The notes beneath the pieces were generated by a model. That model made no database searches. It was not told where the DNA came from and saw nothing but the letters and a program-made list of their open reading frames with translations. The position numbers and the translations under genes were made by a program. A stretch of DNA of 64,000 nucleotides from OLB6 sp964467455 (GTDB lineage: Bacteria > Bacteroidota > Ignavibacteria > Kapaibacteriales > Kapaibacteriaceae), in NCBI GenBank assembly GCA_964467455.1, contig CAYXQJ010000002.1:163020-227019 (forward strand), in the 5' to 3' direction. This document shows positions 8,414 to 18,421 of the stretch, piece after piece (the first letter of the stretch is position 1; each line of letters opens with the position of its first letter).

Positions 8414-11400
8414 ATGAGGTTACGTAACACGCTTTTCACGCTCCTGGCAGCCGGCATCATTTCGGTAGGCCTCAGCGCTCAACCATTCGTGATCGTTAAC
8501 ACGAACACGTCGCAATATCCCCAAGTCGCCATTCGGGCCTTTGGATTTACGACGGCCGGACAGCTGACGGAGATCCAACAGTCCGAGGTCACGGTCAGTC
8601 AGGACGGTACGCCGGTCGCGGCCACCGTAACGCAGGAACCGCCAACGGCTGGACGAAACATCTCGGTCTTCGTGAGTGCCGATGCCTCGGCACCGAGTCG
8701 GTCGGCAACCCCTGCTGCTCTTACGTTGATGACGTCAGCAGCAACGGTCGTGCCCGACATCGCTAGCGAGACCAATGATGAGGTCGCCTTGGGCTCGTTC
8801 AACGTCACTCCCCTCTTGCTCTGCGGAATGACCACGAACAAGACCACCTATACCGATGCCATCAAGGATCTCAACGTCGGCGGCGCTGCGAAGGTATTGC
8901 CCGCGCTCACCGCAGCTCCCCTTGGGAGTCTGGTCCACCTGCAAAGCGCCCGCAACGGACGCGTGCTTCTCGTCCTGGCCAACGGCTCACAGTCCTTCGA
9001 TCTTGCTCCGGCCTTGTCGATGGCACGTTCGTTTCGCGCCCAGGTCTACGTGATCGGTGTGTTGAGTCCGCTGTCGCCGGCCTACAAGGCGCTGGCTGAC
9101 AGCACCGGAGGTTTGTGGGTGGAGAACATCACGGCCGTCAGCGACATCGAAATGATGACGCGTGCCTTTATCGCCCATGCAAAGAACCTCTCTCGTTCGA
9201 TCATAACGTTCAACTCCTCAGATCCATGCGGTGGCACCCATACGGTAGTGGTGCGGCGCGGTACGGTCTCGGACACGACCACGTACACCCCGTCGAACCT
9301 GATCCTGCCGACCCTCGAATGGTCGCGCTCCGGTCTCGAGTTTGGCACAAAGTCCGAAAGCAGTCTCCAGTCAGTGACGCTGACGGCGCGCAACGCCGCA
9401 GTCACGATCACGAACACCACGCTGGATGATCCTGCATTCTCGATCACAACGCCGATCGCACCCGGTACGGTACTCCAGCCGGATCAGTCGGTGACCGTGA
9501 CCGTGCGATACGCCGGCGGCGTTGACGGCGTGTTTGGTGTCTTCTCGCTCACAAGCAATGCCTGCGGCACACAGCCGCTGTATCTGCGCGCCGGTTCGTT
9601 GAATTCCGGTGAGACGCTTACTCTCCTCCAACCAAATGGCAATGAGTCGTACACGGCAGGGACGGAACAAGAGATCCGCTGGACAAATGCGCTGCCCGAC
9701 GACTACGTGCGGATCGAACTGTCGCGCGACAACGGGACGACCTGGTCATCGCTGACAGAGAATGCTCAAAACTTGTCATTTGCGTGGACCCCTGGCCCCC
9801 TAACGACGAATCAAGGGAAGATCAGAATTCAGCGTACGACCGTTGATGAGAATAGCATTCTCGTCTTGACGGGTCATCGTGACCCTGTCTACTGTGTTGA
9901 TTTTTCCCCTGACGACAAACATGTCTTCACCGGTGGTGACGACTTCTCGGTACGTATGTGGAACGCCAACACCGGCGAGCAGGAACGTCAGATCGGAACA
10001 CATCAAGGTTGGGTGTGGTCGATCACGGCACATCCGTCCGAGCCGCGGGTGGCTTCCGGTAGCCATGACGGTACCGTCCGCGTGTGGAACTACCTTACCG
10101 GGGAACGTTTGCTTACGATCGCTGCAGATTCGCGCGTGTGGGCTGTGGATTACGCTCCTGATGGATCAACGTTGGTGATCGGCTCCGAGTCATCGGTCAC
10201 CGTTGTCAACGCCTCGACCGGTGAACAGATCAACAAACTTGTTGTCAGCGATGGCCGTGTTCAAACGGCACGGTATAGTCGCGACGGCGGACGCATCTTG
10301 ATCTCGTCGGGCTCTAAGGCACGACTGATCGATGCTGCATCTTTGGCAACGATCCGCGAGTTCACGGGACATACCGCAGAGATCTATGAAGGTACGATCT
10401 CCCCTAACGGAGAGATCGTGGCAACGGGAGGTGCGGATTACACCGTTCGCTCCTACAATGCCTCGACCGGCGCACTGATCGCATCGACGCCAGCCGCGAC
10501 GGCGTCGATCCTTGACCTGGACTTTAGTCAGGACGGCAGCAAGATCTTGGTGGCTGGCGGCGATGGTACGGCGAAGATCTACAGCAGCGGCCTGACGCTA
10601 CAGAACTCCTTGGCTGGACACTCCGGCTTGATCTACGGAGGACGCTTTGACAGCACAGGCGAACGGATCGCCACGGCAGCAACGGATGCCACGGCACGGA
10701 TCTGGACGATCCGTAATGCCACCCTATCGCAAGACATTTCGGATGGCATCTTCCGGATCGTCGGCGGTCTCGGAACTCCGGTGCCCGTCTCGCACGGCAC
10801 CGTAGAGATCGGTCAAGGTGTTGAACTCTCGTCGGCGATCATGAGCAACACGGGCACCAATCCGTTGGTGATCAACAGCTACCGCATCACGTCCGGCAAT
10901 GTTGAAGACTTCGAAGTCATGAGTCTTCCCGTGCCGGTGACGCTTGCTCAGAATGACGTGCTCACGGTACCGACGGTCTTTGTGCCGACCGCCGTTGGTG
11001 CGCGCAGCGCAACATTGAGCGTTGTAACAGGAACGGGAACGGTCGATGTGCAACTGACCGGCAATGGCACCGATGCTGCACTACAAATGCCGTCAGTCGT
11101 CAACTTCGGTCGTCACGTTGCCAATCAAAGCGTTGTTGATACCACGATCACGATCCGTTCATCCGTTACGACCACCGTCACGCGCACCGCACTGGTGGGT
11201 GTTCAAGCCGGTGCCTTCCAGATCCTCAGCGGCGGAGGCAATTTCACGGTGGACCCGAGCAATCCTCGTGATATCCGGTTCCGATTCGAACCGGTCGAAT
11301 TCGGTCGCTTCGGCGCACGGGTCGAACTCACGTTGAGTGACGGCACCACACGCATCATCTCGCTCTATGGTGAAGGGACCGGCGATGCTCGCATTCTTTC

Positions 11401-12712
11401 GAGTACGCCAACGTTGCTGTTCATCACAGAGCGATGCACGTCGCAATCGACAGATCAACAAATGACGGTGACCAATACAGGCACCTCTACACTCCGACTC
11501 TTCTCTGCCTCGATCGCCGGTCTGCACGCCGATGAGTTTGAGATCCTTGAGCCGATCGCCTTCCCGGTCGACATCGCGGCCAATGCTTCTTCGACCTTCA
11601 AGATCCGATTCACTCCGCGCAATGCCGGTGCGAAAGATGCTCGTCTCGTCATCGCGTCGAACGCGATCGATGCCGAGAACGGGTCCACCATCGTTGGCTT
11701 TGTCGCACGTAAAGATTCGGTGGCCTTCGAACTTTCAACGACGACGATGGCCTTCAACAACGTGCCGGAAAATCAACCGGCTACACAACGGATGTTGCTC
11801 TTCAACTTGGGCACGGTCGCACTTCGATGGTCGACCACGCAGATCGACCTTGGTGACTTTGTGATCCAAAGCATCGAACCGAGCGTGACACCGCCGGGTG
11901 GACAATCCGAGATCACCGTCCGCTTCAAAGGCGGCGTGGTCGGACGCACGTACTCCGCCCAGTACCAGTTCCTCGATACCATCTGCGGTAGAACACAAAC
12001 GGTATTCCTCTCGGCAACCGTTGCCTCATATGTCGGATTCACGATCAAGATCGATACGGTCTCCGGCGCCATTGGAACAGAGGTCGACGTTCCCGTTCGT
12101 ATCCTGAACAAGGTCAACCTCGACCAGACGAACATCACGGAAGTCAATGCTCGCCTTCGCGTCAATGGTACGATCCTGACACCGACGAACTCCGTTACGA
12201 ATTCGAACTTCTCGCCATCCGGCGATCGAACGTTCGATGTGATACTGCCGATCCCGGCAACCGGCGACCTCTCAACCAACCTGCGCTTCAAGATCACCTG
12301 GGGCAGCGATACGGCGTCGGTGATCAGTGTCGATTCGGTGTGGGCGAGCGACACGCTGTTCGTACGTACAGACCCTGGACTGGTTCGCATCTCCGATCTC
12401 TGCATGGAAGGAGGGCCGCGACTATTGATCCGCACGGGCGGCAATATCCATCAAGGGGCAACGGTACGGATCGCCCCCTCGCCGGCGACAGGTCCGACGC
12501 TTGTTGAGGCCTACGTTGTCGAGAATGGCCCAACACGTGTCGATCTGATCGACATGACCGGACGTGTGGTGATGACATTGGTCGACCGCGACCTCGTCCC
12601 CGGAACCTACACGCTGCCCTTCGATGCTTCGGCATTGGAGACAGGCGCGTACACGATCACGATCTCGACGAGAACTCAACGGATGTCTAACCGATTCAGC
12701 GTGGTACGATAA
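8414..12712 (+). CDS. Giant secreted WD40 / choice-of-anchor protein with T9SS sorting tail
   Basis: A 1432-residue protein. The ATG at 8414 is preceded by GGAGG and opens a clear signal peptide ending LSAQ. A VWA-like region follows (about 30-290, including GRVLLVLANGSQSFD), then an Ig-like segment (about 410-470), and roughly seven WD40 repeats (about 480-790; for example GHRDPVYCVDFSPDDKHVF and SGSHDGTVRVWN). Next come several ASPM/SPD-2/Hydin-like choice-of-anchor D modules (about 800-1170). The last about 80 residues end in DLIDMTGRVV and GAYTITISTRTQRMSNRFSVVR-type strands, the pattern of T9SS type A sorting domains. It is probably exported and anchored at the surface. Its stop overlaps the next start (TAATG), so it is made together with two flanking OmpA proteins. 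Ligand unknown. Confidence 0.85.
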   Translation: MRLRNTLFTLLAAGIISVGLSAQPFVIVNTNTSQYPQVAIRAFGFTTAGQLTEIQQSEVTVSQDGTPVAATVTQEPPTAGRNISVFVSADASAPSRSATPAALTLMTSAATVVPDIASETNDEVALGSFNVTPLLLCGMTTNKTTYTDAIKDLNVGGAAKVLPALTAAPLGSLVHLQSARNGRVLLVLANGSQSFDLAPALSMARSFRAQVYVIGVLSPLSPAYKALADSTGGLWVENITAVSDIEMMTRAFIAHAKNLSRSIITFNSSDPCGGTHTVVVRRGTVSDTTTYTPSNLILPTLEWSRSGLEFGTKSESSLQSVTLTARNAAVTITNTTLDDPAFSITTPIAPGTVLQPDQSVTVTVRYAGGVDGVFGVFSLTSNACGTQPLYLRAGSLNSGETLTLLQPNGNESYTAGTEQEIRWTNALPDDYVRIELSRDNGTTWSSLTENAQNLSFAWTPGPLTTNQGKIRIQRTTVDENSILVLTGHRDPVYCVDFSPDDKHVFTGGDDFSVRMWNANTGEQERQIGTHQGWVWSITAHPSEPRVASGSHDGTVRVWNYLTGERLLTIAADSRVWAVDYAPDGSTLVIGSESSVTVVNASTGEQINKLVVSDGRVQTARYSRDGGRILISSGSKARLIDAASLATIREFTGHTAEIYEGTISPNGEIVATGGADYTVRSYNASTGALIASTPAATASILDLDFSQDGSKILVAGGDGTAKIYSSGLTLQNSLAGHSGLIYGGRFDSTGERIATAATDATARIWTIRNATLSQDISDGIFRIVGGLGTPVPVSHGTVEIGQGVELSSAIMSNTGTNPLVINSYRITSGNVEDFEVMSLPVPVTLAQNDVLTVPTVFVPTAVGARSATLSVVTGTGTVDVQLTGNGTDAALQMPSVVNFGRHVANQSVVDTTITIRSSVTTTVTRTALVGVQAGAFQILSGGGNFTVDPSNPRDIRFRFEPVEFGRFGARVELTLSDGTTRIISLYGEGTGDARILSSTPTLLFITERCTSQSTDQQMTVTNTGTSTLRLFSASIAGLHADEFEILEPIAFPVDIAANASSTFKIRFTPRNAGAKDARLVIASNAIDAENGSTIVGFVARKDSVAFELSTTTMAFNNVPENQPATQRMLLFNLGTVALRWSTTQIDLGDFVIQSIEPSVTPPGGQSEITVRFKGGVVGRTYSAQYQFLDTICGRTQTVFLSATVASYVGFTIKIDTVSGAIGTEVDVPVRILNKVNLDQTNITEVNARLRVNGTILTPTNSVTNSNFSPSGDRTFDVILPIPATGDLSTNLRFKITWGSDTASVISVDSVWASDTLFVRTDPGLVRISDLCMEGGPRLLIRTGGNIHQGATVRIAPSPATGPTLVEAYVVENGPTRVDLIDMTGRVVMTLVDRDLVPGTYTLPFDASALETGAYTITISTRTQRMSNRFSVVR

Positions 12713-14733
12713 TGCGCACGACCCTCCTACTCCTAGTGATCGCGTGCAGCGTTCTCAACCTCGCCGCACAAACTGAACTCGCTAACGGAACTGTCCCTCC
12801 GGCACGCTTCGGACTCTTCGGCAACGTGGATTACGGCATGCACTCGGCCGACTTCTCGCAGCTTCCCGGCGTTGCCAACTGCTGTCCGGAATTCACCAGC
12901 GCAAGTGACCTTGGCTTCTTGGGCGGGTTCTCCTACATCAAGCCATTTGATGCGACATGGGGCATGCAGATCCGTATGCATTATTGGTCGTTCAAAGCAC
13001 CGTTCAGCGTGACCGAAACGCTCCCCATTGTGGATCTCAGCGGCGGTCCTGACGAAGCCACCATTGAACATCAGCTCACGGCAAGTTTCCAGCAGATCAG
13101 CGTTGAACCGCTGGTGTCGTACAACCTCACGCCGGATCTGGCACTTCTTGGCGGCCTTACCGCCGGTGCCGTCTTCTCCGCCACGTACGATCAAAAGGAA
13201 GTGCTCGTTGAACCGCAAGGAGCAACGTTTAACAATGGCTCACGTGAACGTAACGTCCTCAACGGCGACATTCCCGACGCCTCCGTCCTCGCTCTCGGTC
13301 TCACCATTGGTGCAAGCTTCGACGTAGCCCTCAACAGCGACCGTACGATCTTCATGAGTCCTGAGGTCTTGTTCACGGCGAATCTTACGCCGGTCGTGTC
13401 CGGACTCACCTGGTCGCGCTATCATCTCCGCGGCGGCCTCTCCTTCTCCTTCGTCCCTCCCGACATCGAAGAAGACACCCTCAGCGAACTTGAACTCTAT
13501 CAGTTCGCCCGTAGCATCGAACCACCAAAACGTGGTCAACCCGGCGTGCGTTTCCAATCGAACATCTCGGCGGTCGGCATCAACTCCGACGGTCGTGAAG
13601 GTGAACTCACCCAGCTGCGCATCGAAGAGTTCGCCTCCACCCGCGTTCGCCCATTGCTCCCCTACGTCTTCTTCGAAGCCAAGTCGGCTTCCCTGCCAAC
13701 GAAGTATCGCCAGATCTCCGACGAGCAGCGTGACAACTTTGACATGGCGAACTTCTACAACCTCGATGCCATGGTCACCTACTACAATGTGCTCAACATT
13801 CTCGGCAAGCGCATGACCTCTGAACCGACGGCCACCATCACACTCACCGGTTGTACCGATCCGAGTGAAGGGGCAGATGGTTCGTCGCTTGCACAAGACC
13901 GGGCCAATGTGGTCAAGAACTACCTGACGTCAACCTGGAACATTGACCCCTCTCGGATCTCGACGATGGCCCGTGCAACGCCGGAACGTCCGTCGAATGT
14001 CAACGAGACCGACGGCCAAGCCGAGAATCGCCGCGTAGAGATCTCGTCGAATGTGGCATCCTTGCTCGCGCCGGTCGAATCGAAAGACACGATGCGCGTG
14101 GTGGAACCGGCCGGCGTGCGCTTCCGTCCGTCGATCGATCCCAAGGTGCCGATCGCTTCGTGGACGTTGTTCGTTTCGAACAACGGTAGTCTCGTGAAGA
14201 CCTTCCATGGCAACGACCCCGTGCCATCGGTGGTCGATTGGCGTCCGGATCAACGTATGACGATGATCCCGCGCGGCACAAAGGAACTGCAGTATCTCGT
14301 CGCCGTGACCGACTCGAACGGCGCCGTCATACCTTCGAGCACGCGCACGCTGCCGATCAACGAAGTGACCTTGGAAGACAAAGCGACGGGAGGCCGCACG
14401 GATAAAACGGTCGATCGCTACTCTCTTATTCTCTTCGGCTTTGACTCTGCTGAACTCTCTGGGGAGAATCAGACCTTGGTGAACAACATCAAGGGACGCA
14501 TCACCAGCACGGCGACGACGAAGGTCATCGGCTATACGGATCGCTCCGGCTCAGAAGAGTACAACCGTCAACTCAGCGATCGTCGTGCAAAGAACGTCGC
14601 GCGCGCGCTGGGTGTACCGGAGTCCTCCGCACAAGGTGTTGGAGAGAGTTTCCCGCTGTATGACAACGAGACACCAGAAGGTCGCTTTTATTCACGCACC
14701 GTTGAAGTGCTCGTGGAGACGCCGCGGAACTGA
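12712..14733 (+). CDS. Outer-membrane protein with two OmpA-like domains (paralogue)
   Basis: 673 residues, same architecture as the protein at 6396-8375: signal peptide (about 1-20, ending LAAQ), barrel-like N-terminal half, a first OmpA-like domain (about 310-450, with LAQDRANVVKNYL and QAENRRVEISS) and a second (about 560-670, YSLILFGFDSAELSGEN and QLSDRRAKNVARALGV). The conserved segment GVANCCPEFTSASDLGFLGG near the N-terminus corresponds to NYASCCPEF in the paralogue. Gene duplication around the WD40 protein is the simplest history. Its ATG shares one base with the previous stop, and its TGA shares one base with the next ATG, which indicates a single transcript. Confidence 0.85.
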   Translation: MRTTLLLLVIACSVLNLAAQTELANGTVPPARFGLFGNVDYGMHSADFSQLPGVANCCPEFTSASDLGFLGGFSYIKPFDATWGMQIRMHYWSFKAPFSVTETLPIVDLSGGPDEATIEHQLTASFQQISVEPLVSYNLTPDLALLGGLTAGAVFSATYDQKEVLVEPQGATFNNGSRERNVLNGDIPDASVLALGLTIGASFDVALNSDRTIFMSPEVLFTANLTPVVSGLTWSRYHLRGGLSFSFVPPDIEEDTLSELELYQFARSIEPPKRGQPGVRFQSNISAVGINSDGREGELTQLRIEEFASTRVRPLLPYVFFEAKSASLPTKYRQISDEQRDNFDMANFYNLDAMVTYYNVLNILGKRMTSEPTATITLTGCTDPSEGADGSSLAQDRANVVKNYLTSTWNIDPSRISTMARATPERPSNVNETDGQAENRRVEISSNVASLLAPVESKDTMRVVEPAGVRFRPSIDPKVPIASWTLFVSNNGSLVKTFHGNDPVPSVVDWRPDQRMTMIPRGTKELQYLVAVTDSNGAVIPSSTRTLPINEVTLEDKATGGRTDKTVDRYSLILFGFDSAELSGENQTLVNNIKGRITSTATTKVIGYTDRSGSEEYNRQLSDRRAKNVARALGVPESSAQGVGESFPLYDNETPEGRFYSRTVEVLVETPRN

Positions 14734-15848
14734 TGCGCATTCTGGTCGTGAATTGGCAGGACCGTACGCACCCACAGTCAGGGGGTGCGGAGGTACACCT
14801 ACATGAGATCTTCGGACGCATTGCGGCCATGGGTCATGACGTGACCCTGTTGTGCTGCGGCCATGACGGAGCGAAGGCGGAGGAACTGCTTGATGGGATC
14901 CGTGTGATCCGCGTGGGCCGACGTCCGACCTTCAATTACTCCGTGCCGTTGTGGTGGATGTCGCATGGGGCTGGTCAGAAGTTTGATATCGTCGTCGACG
15001 ATATCAATAAGATCCCCTTTTACACACCGCTCTACGTCAAACGACCGATCTTGGCGCTCGTACATCACTTCTTTGGCGACAGCATCTTTCGAGAAGTGGG
15101 TTGGGCTGCCGGTATGTATGTGAAGGTCTTTGAAGACCGCATCGCACGCGTGTATCGGTCGACGCCGATCTGTGTGGTCTCCGAAAGCACGAAGAACGAA
15201 TGCATCGATCGAGGCATTCCTGCGGGCAAGATCTCTGTTGTCTACAATGCCATCGATCACCGTCGCTTTCCGATGCGTGTCACCGAGAAGGCCGACGTGC
15301 CAACCATCGTCTACTTTGGGCGACTCAAAAAGTACAAGTCGATCGACCATGTGATCACGGCCTTAAAGAATGTCCGCGAAACGATCCCCGACGCACGCCT
15401 GGAGATCTTGGGCACCGGCGACGAACGGTCAGAACTTGAACGCCTCGTCCAGTCACTCGGTCTTTCGGACGCCGTCACTTTCCATGGCTTTGTCAACGAC
15501 GATGAGAAGTCTCGATTCCTCTCTTCCGCCCACGTTGTTGTGAACTCTTCGATCAAAGAAGGTTGGGGCATCACGAACATCGAAGCCAATGCTTGCGGTA
15601 CACCCGTCATTAGCGCCGACGTGCCGGGGTTGCGTGACTCCGTGCGGAACGGAACATCGGGACTGCTCTATCCCTACGGCGACATCCCGGCGCTCTCCAA
15701 GGTACTCACGCGGATCCTCGTCGACCACGCTGAGCGTCAGCGGTTGAGCGATGGCGCCGTGGCTTGGGCCTCGACGTTCACGTGGGAGCGCAGTGCGCGC
15801 GAGATGCTTGACATCTGCGAGCGGACCATCAAGAACTGGAAGCCATGA
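14733..15848 (+). CDS. Glycosyltransferase family 4
   Basis: 371 residues with a GT-B fold. The N-terminal domain begins MRILVVNWQDRTHPQSGGAE with the SGGAE loop that contacts the acceptor or donor. The C-terminal domain has IVYFGRLKKYKSID and the retaining GT4 signature EGWGITNIEANACGTPVIS (E-x7-E type). It uses a nucleotide-sugar donor; the specific sugar cannot be told. The gene is wedged into the OmpA/T9SS cluster with 1-bp and 4-bp overlaps on either side, so it may modify the secreted proteins or a surface glycan made with them. That link is inference from position. Confidence 0.9.
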   Translation: MRILVVNWQDRTHPQSGGAEVHLHEIFGRIAAMGHDVTLLCCGHDGAKAEELLDGIRVIRVGRRPTFNYSVPLWWMSHGAGQKFDIVVDDINKIPFYTPLYVKRPILALVHHFFGDSIFREVGWAAGMYVKVFEDRIARVYRSTPICVVSESTKNECIDRGIPAGKISVVYNAIDHRRFPMRVTEKADVPTIVYFGRLKKYKSIDHVITALKNVRETIPDARLEILGTGDERSELERLVQSLGLSDAVTFHGFVNDDEKSRFLSSAHVVVNSSIKEGWGITNIEANACGTPVISADVPGLRDSVRNGTSGLLYPYGDIPALSKVLTRILVDHAERQRLSDGAVAWASTFTWERSAREMLDICERTIKNWKP

Positions 15849-17839
15849 TCCGCCCCCTTCCCCTATTCGTCATGTTGTTGATGTCGGCATCAATGTCGGC
15901 GCAGACACTGTCGGATACTAAGGGAACGGACTTCTGGCTGACCTTTCCACCGAACGATCACCCGTCGGGTAGTAGCTCTCCACAGTTGGCTGTGTTCATC
16001 TCTGCGGATCGGGCATCGAATGTGACGATCTATGCGCGTGATCGCAACGGACGAACGGACACGATCGACCTAGCGATCCCGGCCGGTACGATCGCCCAAG
16101 AACGATTCGACTTGAATCGGTTTGAGTTACGCGGCACAGACTTCTTGGGTTCTTCCAAAGGTGACTGCGAACGTCCGATGCCCAACAGTATTCATCTCGT
16201 CTCAGACGAAGAGGTCACGGTCTATGCATTGTCGCGTGAGGTCAACACCTCGGATGCGTGGATCGTGCTGCCAACAGATGTGATCGGAAGAACGTATCGC
16301 GTGATGTCCTATCCAAGTGACGCCCGTGCTGACACCATCTTCTTCCTACCGGTCCTTCGTGATGCCTATCCGGGTCAGTTCGTGATCGTCGCGACGGAAG
16401 ATGATACCGAGATCGATCTCTCGCTCCGACTCTCTCAAACTTCGGCCGGTATCGGACGTGAGCGTACGGTGATGTTGGATCGTGGGCAGTCCTATCTGAT
16501 CCAAGCCAACGTCACGGTCGAAGAACAGAACGACGATCTCACCGGCTCACTCATCAGGGCCTCAAAGCCGATCGCCGTGATCTCGGGACACTTCCGTGCG
16601 CAGTCACCGATCATCAATGAGAGCGCGTCTCGCGACTTCATCGCAGAACAAATGCCAAGCGTTGATACCTGGGGCAAGAACTACATCGTCGGCACGTTCG
16701 AACTTCCCGCCGACTACCGCAAGCAGGGACAGACCGATGTGACGGTGATGCGCATCCTTGCCCATTCCGATTCCACCATGGTCTCACTTGACGGGCTGCC
16801 AACGTGGCGTCTTGATGAAGGTGATATCTGGGAACTGCCGCTAACACGACCGCGTACGGTGATCGCGAACAACCCTGTACTCGTTGGCATCATCGATCGT
16901 AGTGCGAACCGTGGCGGACAACCTTCACTTTCCGGTGATCCGTCACTAACGATCGTCCCTCCCGTTGAACAGTTTCTTCGTTCCTACCGAATGGTGTCGA
17001 TCGAACCGCAGCCGGCATCGAATCCGTTCTACACCGAACACTGGTTGCTGCTCACCGTACCTCTTGCCGCGGAGTCGTCGCTTATCGTCGACGGCGCGCC
17101 GGTCGACAGTGCTCTGATACCGATCCAATCAACCGGTTATGGATATGTGAACGTTCGTGTAGCTGCCGGCACACATACGATAACGTGCGACTCAACATTC
17201 GGCATCATTGCCTATGGGTATGGCCCGGCTGAGTCATATGGCTATACCGGCGGCATGGCCTTTGAACGCCTGTATCAACCTACGGTTATTCTGCGCGTAC
17301 TGGACACGCTTGCCTCTGCCGGCGAGCCAGCAGATGTTATCGTCGTGGTCGATTCGATCTCCGAAGCCGCAAGTTTTCGTGCGTTGCGTGTTCGACGGAG
17401 TGACATCGCACTCGACCATGATCGTACCGTGTTCGTTCCGCTCGTCCCGACCGCACCGTCATCACTACAACGCGGCATCCTTGAAGTGTCGGCAACCTTC
17501 GACTCCCTTCGCGTTGGTGACACGCTGACCTTCGTTGCCGGTACGGTCGTCCTGGGCATGGTGGCGGTAGATACCGTCAACATCACATCAGCAGTGTGGT
17601 TCGACGACAACGATCTCCCTGTCTCGATCGCAACCGTCTCCCGCTCCGGCACGATCTCCGTCAAAGACCTCTGCATCGACCCTCGCGAGCGATTGTTCGA
17701 CCCCCTCACTCCGGCTCAGCCGATCGTGCGGTATTATGACATTCTTGGTCGTGAACTTCCCGCACCGATGCCCGGCGTGTTGACACTCAAGATCACGCAA
17801 CGCGGCGACGAGATCACAAGCGAACTGCTCGCCCCCTAA
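15845..17839 (+). CDS. Secreted IgGFc-binding-like protein with T9SS-like tail
   Basis: 664 residues. A signal peptide (about 1-19, ending MSAQ) is followed by TLSDTKGTDFWLTFPPND, the opening characteristic of bacterial proteins with the IgGFc-binding N-terminal domain (about 20-430; also LVSDEEVTVYALSREVNTSDAW and DTEIDLSLR). The C-terminus, VRYYDILGRELPAP followed by GVLTLKITQRGDE, resembles a shortened T9SS sorting domain. The IgGFc name comes from a eukaryotic mucosal protein; in bacteria the ligand is not established and binding to antibody should not be assumed. ATGA overlap with the preceding GT4 gene. Confidence 0.8.
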   Translation: MIRPLPLFVMLLMSASMSAQTLSDTKGTDFWLTFPPNDHPSGSSSPQLAVFISADRASNVTIYARDRNGRTDTIDLAIPAGTIAQERFDLNRFELRGTDFLGSSKGDCERPMPNSIHLVSDEEVTVYALSREVNTSDAWIVLPTDVIGRTYRVMSYPSDARADTIFFLPVLRDAYPGQFVIVATEDDTEIDLSLRLSQTSAGIGRERTVMLDRGQSYLIQANVTVEEQNDDLTGSLIRASKPIAVISGHFRAQSPIINESASRDFIAEQMPSVDTWGKNYIVGTFELPADYRKQGQTDVTVMRILAHSDSTMVSLDGLPTWRLDEGDIWELPLTRPRTVIANNPVLVGIIDRSANRGGQPSLSGDPSLTIVPPVEQFLRSYRMVSIEPQPASNPFYTEHWLLLTVPLAAESSLIVDGAPVDSALIPIQSTGYGYVNVRVAAGTHTITCDSTFGIIAYGYGPAESYGYTGGMAFERLYQPTVILRVLDTLASAGEPADVIVVVDSISEAASFRALRVRRSDIALDHDRTVFVPLVPTAPSSLQRGILEVSATFDSLRVGDTLTFVAGTVVLGMVAVDTVNITSAVWFDDNDLPVSIATVSRSGTISVKDLCIDPRERLFDPLTPAQPIVRYYDILGRELPAPMPGVLTLKITQRGDEITSELLAP

Positions 17840-17848
17840 CCTCGGAAC

Positions 17849-18421
17849 ATGCTTCTAGCCTTCAACAAGCCCTATGGTGTTTTGTCGCAGTTCACACCGG
17901 AACCCGGCAGCCCACACCGCACATTGGCCGACTTCGGTTTCCCTGCAGACGTCTATCCGATCGGACGTCTGGATGCTGATAGTGAAGGGTTGTTGTTGTT
18001 GTCTGATGAAAAGGGGCTGAACACGACCTTGCTCGATCCGGATCATGGACACCGCAGGACGTATTGGGTGCAGGTAGAGGGCGTTCCGACGGCTGTAGCC
18101 CTGCAACGTCTGGAAGGCGGTGTGGAGATCAAAGGAGTTCGTACGCGACCATGTCATGCTGCGGTACTGGTGCCGCCTCCACGCATCGAGGAACGCGACC
18201 CGCCCATCCGCGTTCGTGCGGCGATACCGACAACGTGGATCGAACTCACACTTATCGAGGGCAAGAATCGGCAAGTGCGCAAAATGACGGCCGCGGTGGG
18301 CTTTCCGACGTTACGCCTGATCCGTGTGCGTATCGGTCGTTTCGGTCTTGACGCCATCGCCCGTGGGGATTGGCGCCGGCTGTCGGCCGCTGAACGAGCG
18401 CTGGTCCTTGATCAGACGTGA
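17849..18421 (+). CDS. rluE: 23S rRNA pseudouridine synthase, RluE type
   Basis: 190 residues, RsuA/RluE family without an S4 domain. The catalytic aspartate lies in PIGRLDADSEGLLLLS. The later block RDPPIRVRAAIPTTW, then LIEGKNRQVRKMTAAVGFP and LRLIRVRIG, is close to E. coli RluE, which modifies a single uridine of 23S rRNA (position 2457 in E. coli). The ATG lies 9 bp after the previous stop. Its last 111 bp are antisense to the end of ccmF; the tail here (GDWRRLSAAERALVL) still fits the family, so the overlap seems real. The exact target uridine in this organism is inferred. Confidence 0.9.
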   Translation: MLLAFNKPYGVLSQFTPEPGSPHRTLADFGFPADVYPIGRLDADSEGLLLLSDEKGLNTTLLDPDHGHRRTYWVQVEGVPTAVALQRLEGGVEIKGVRTRPCHAAVLVPPPRIEERDPPIRVRAAIPTTWIELTLIEGKNRQVRKMTAAVGFPTLRLIRVRIGRFGLDAIARGDWRRLSAAERALVLDQT

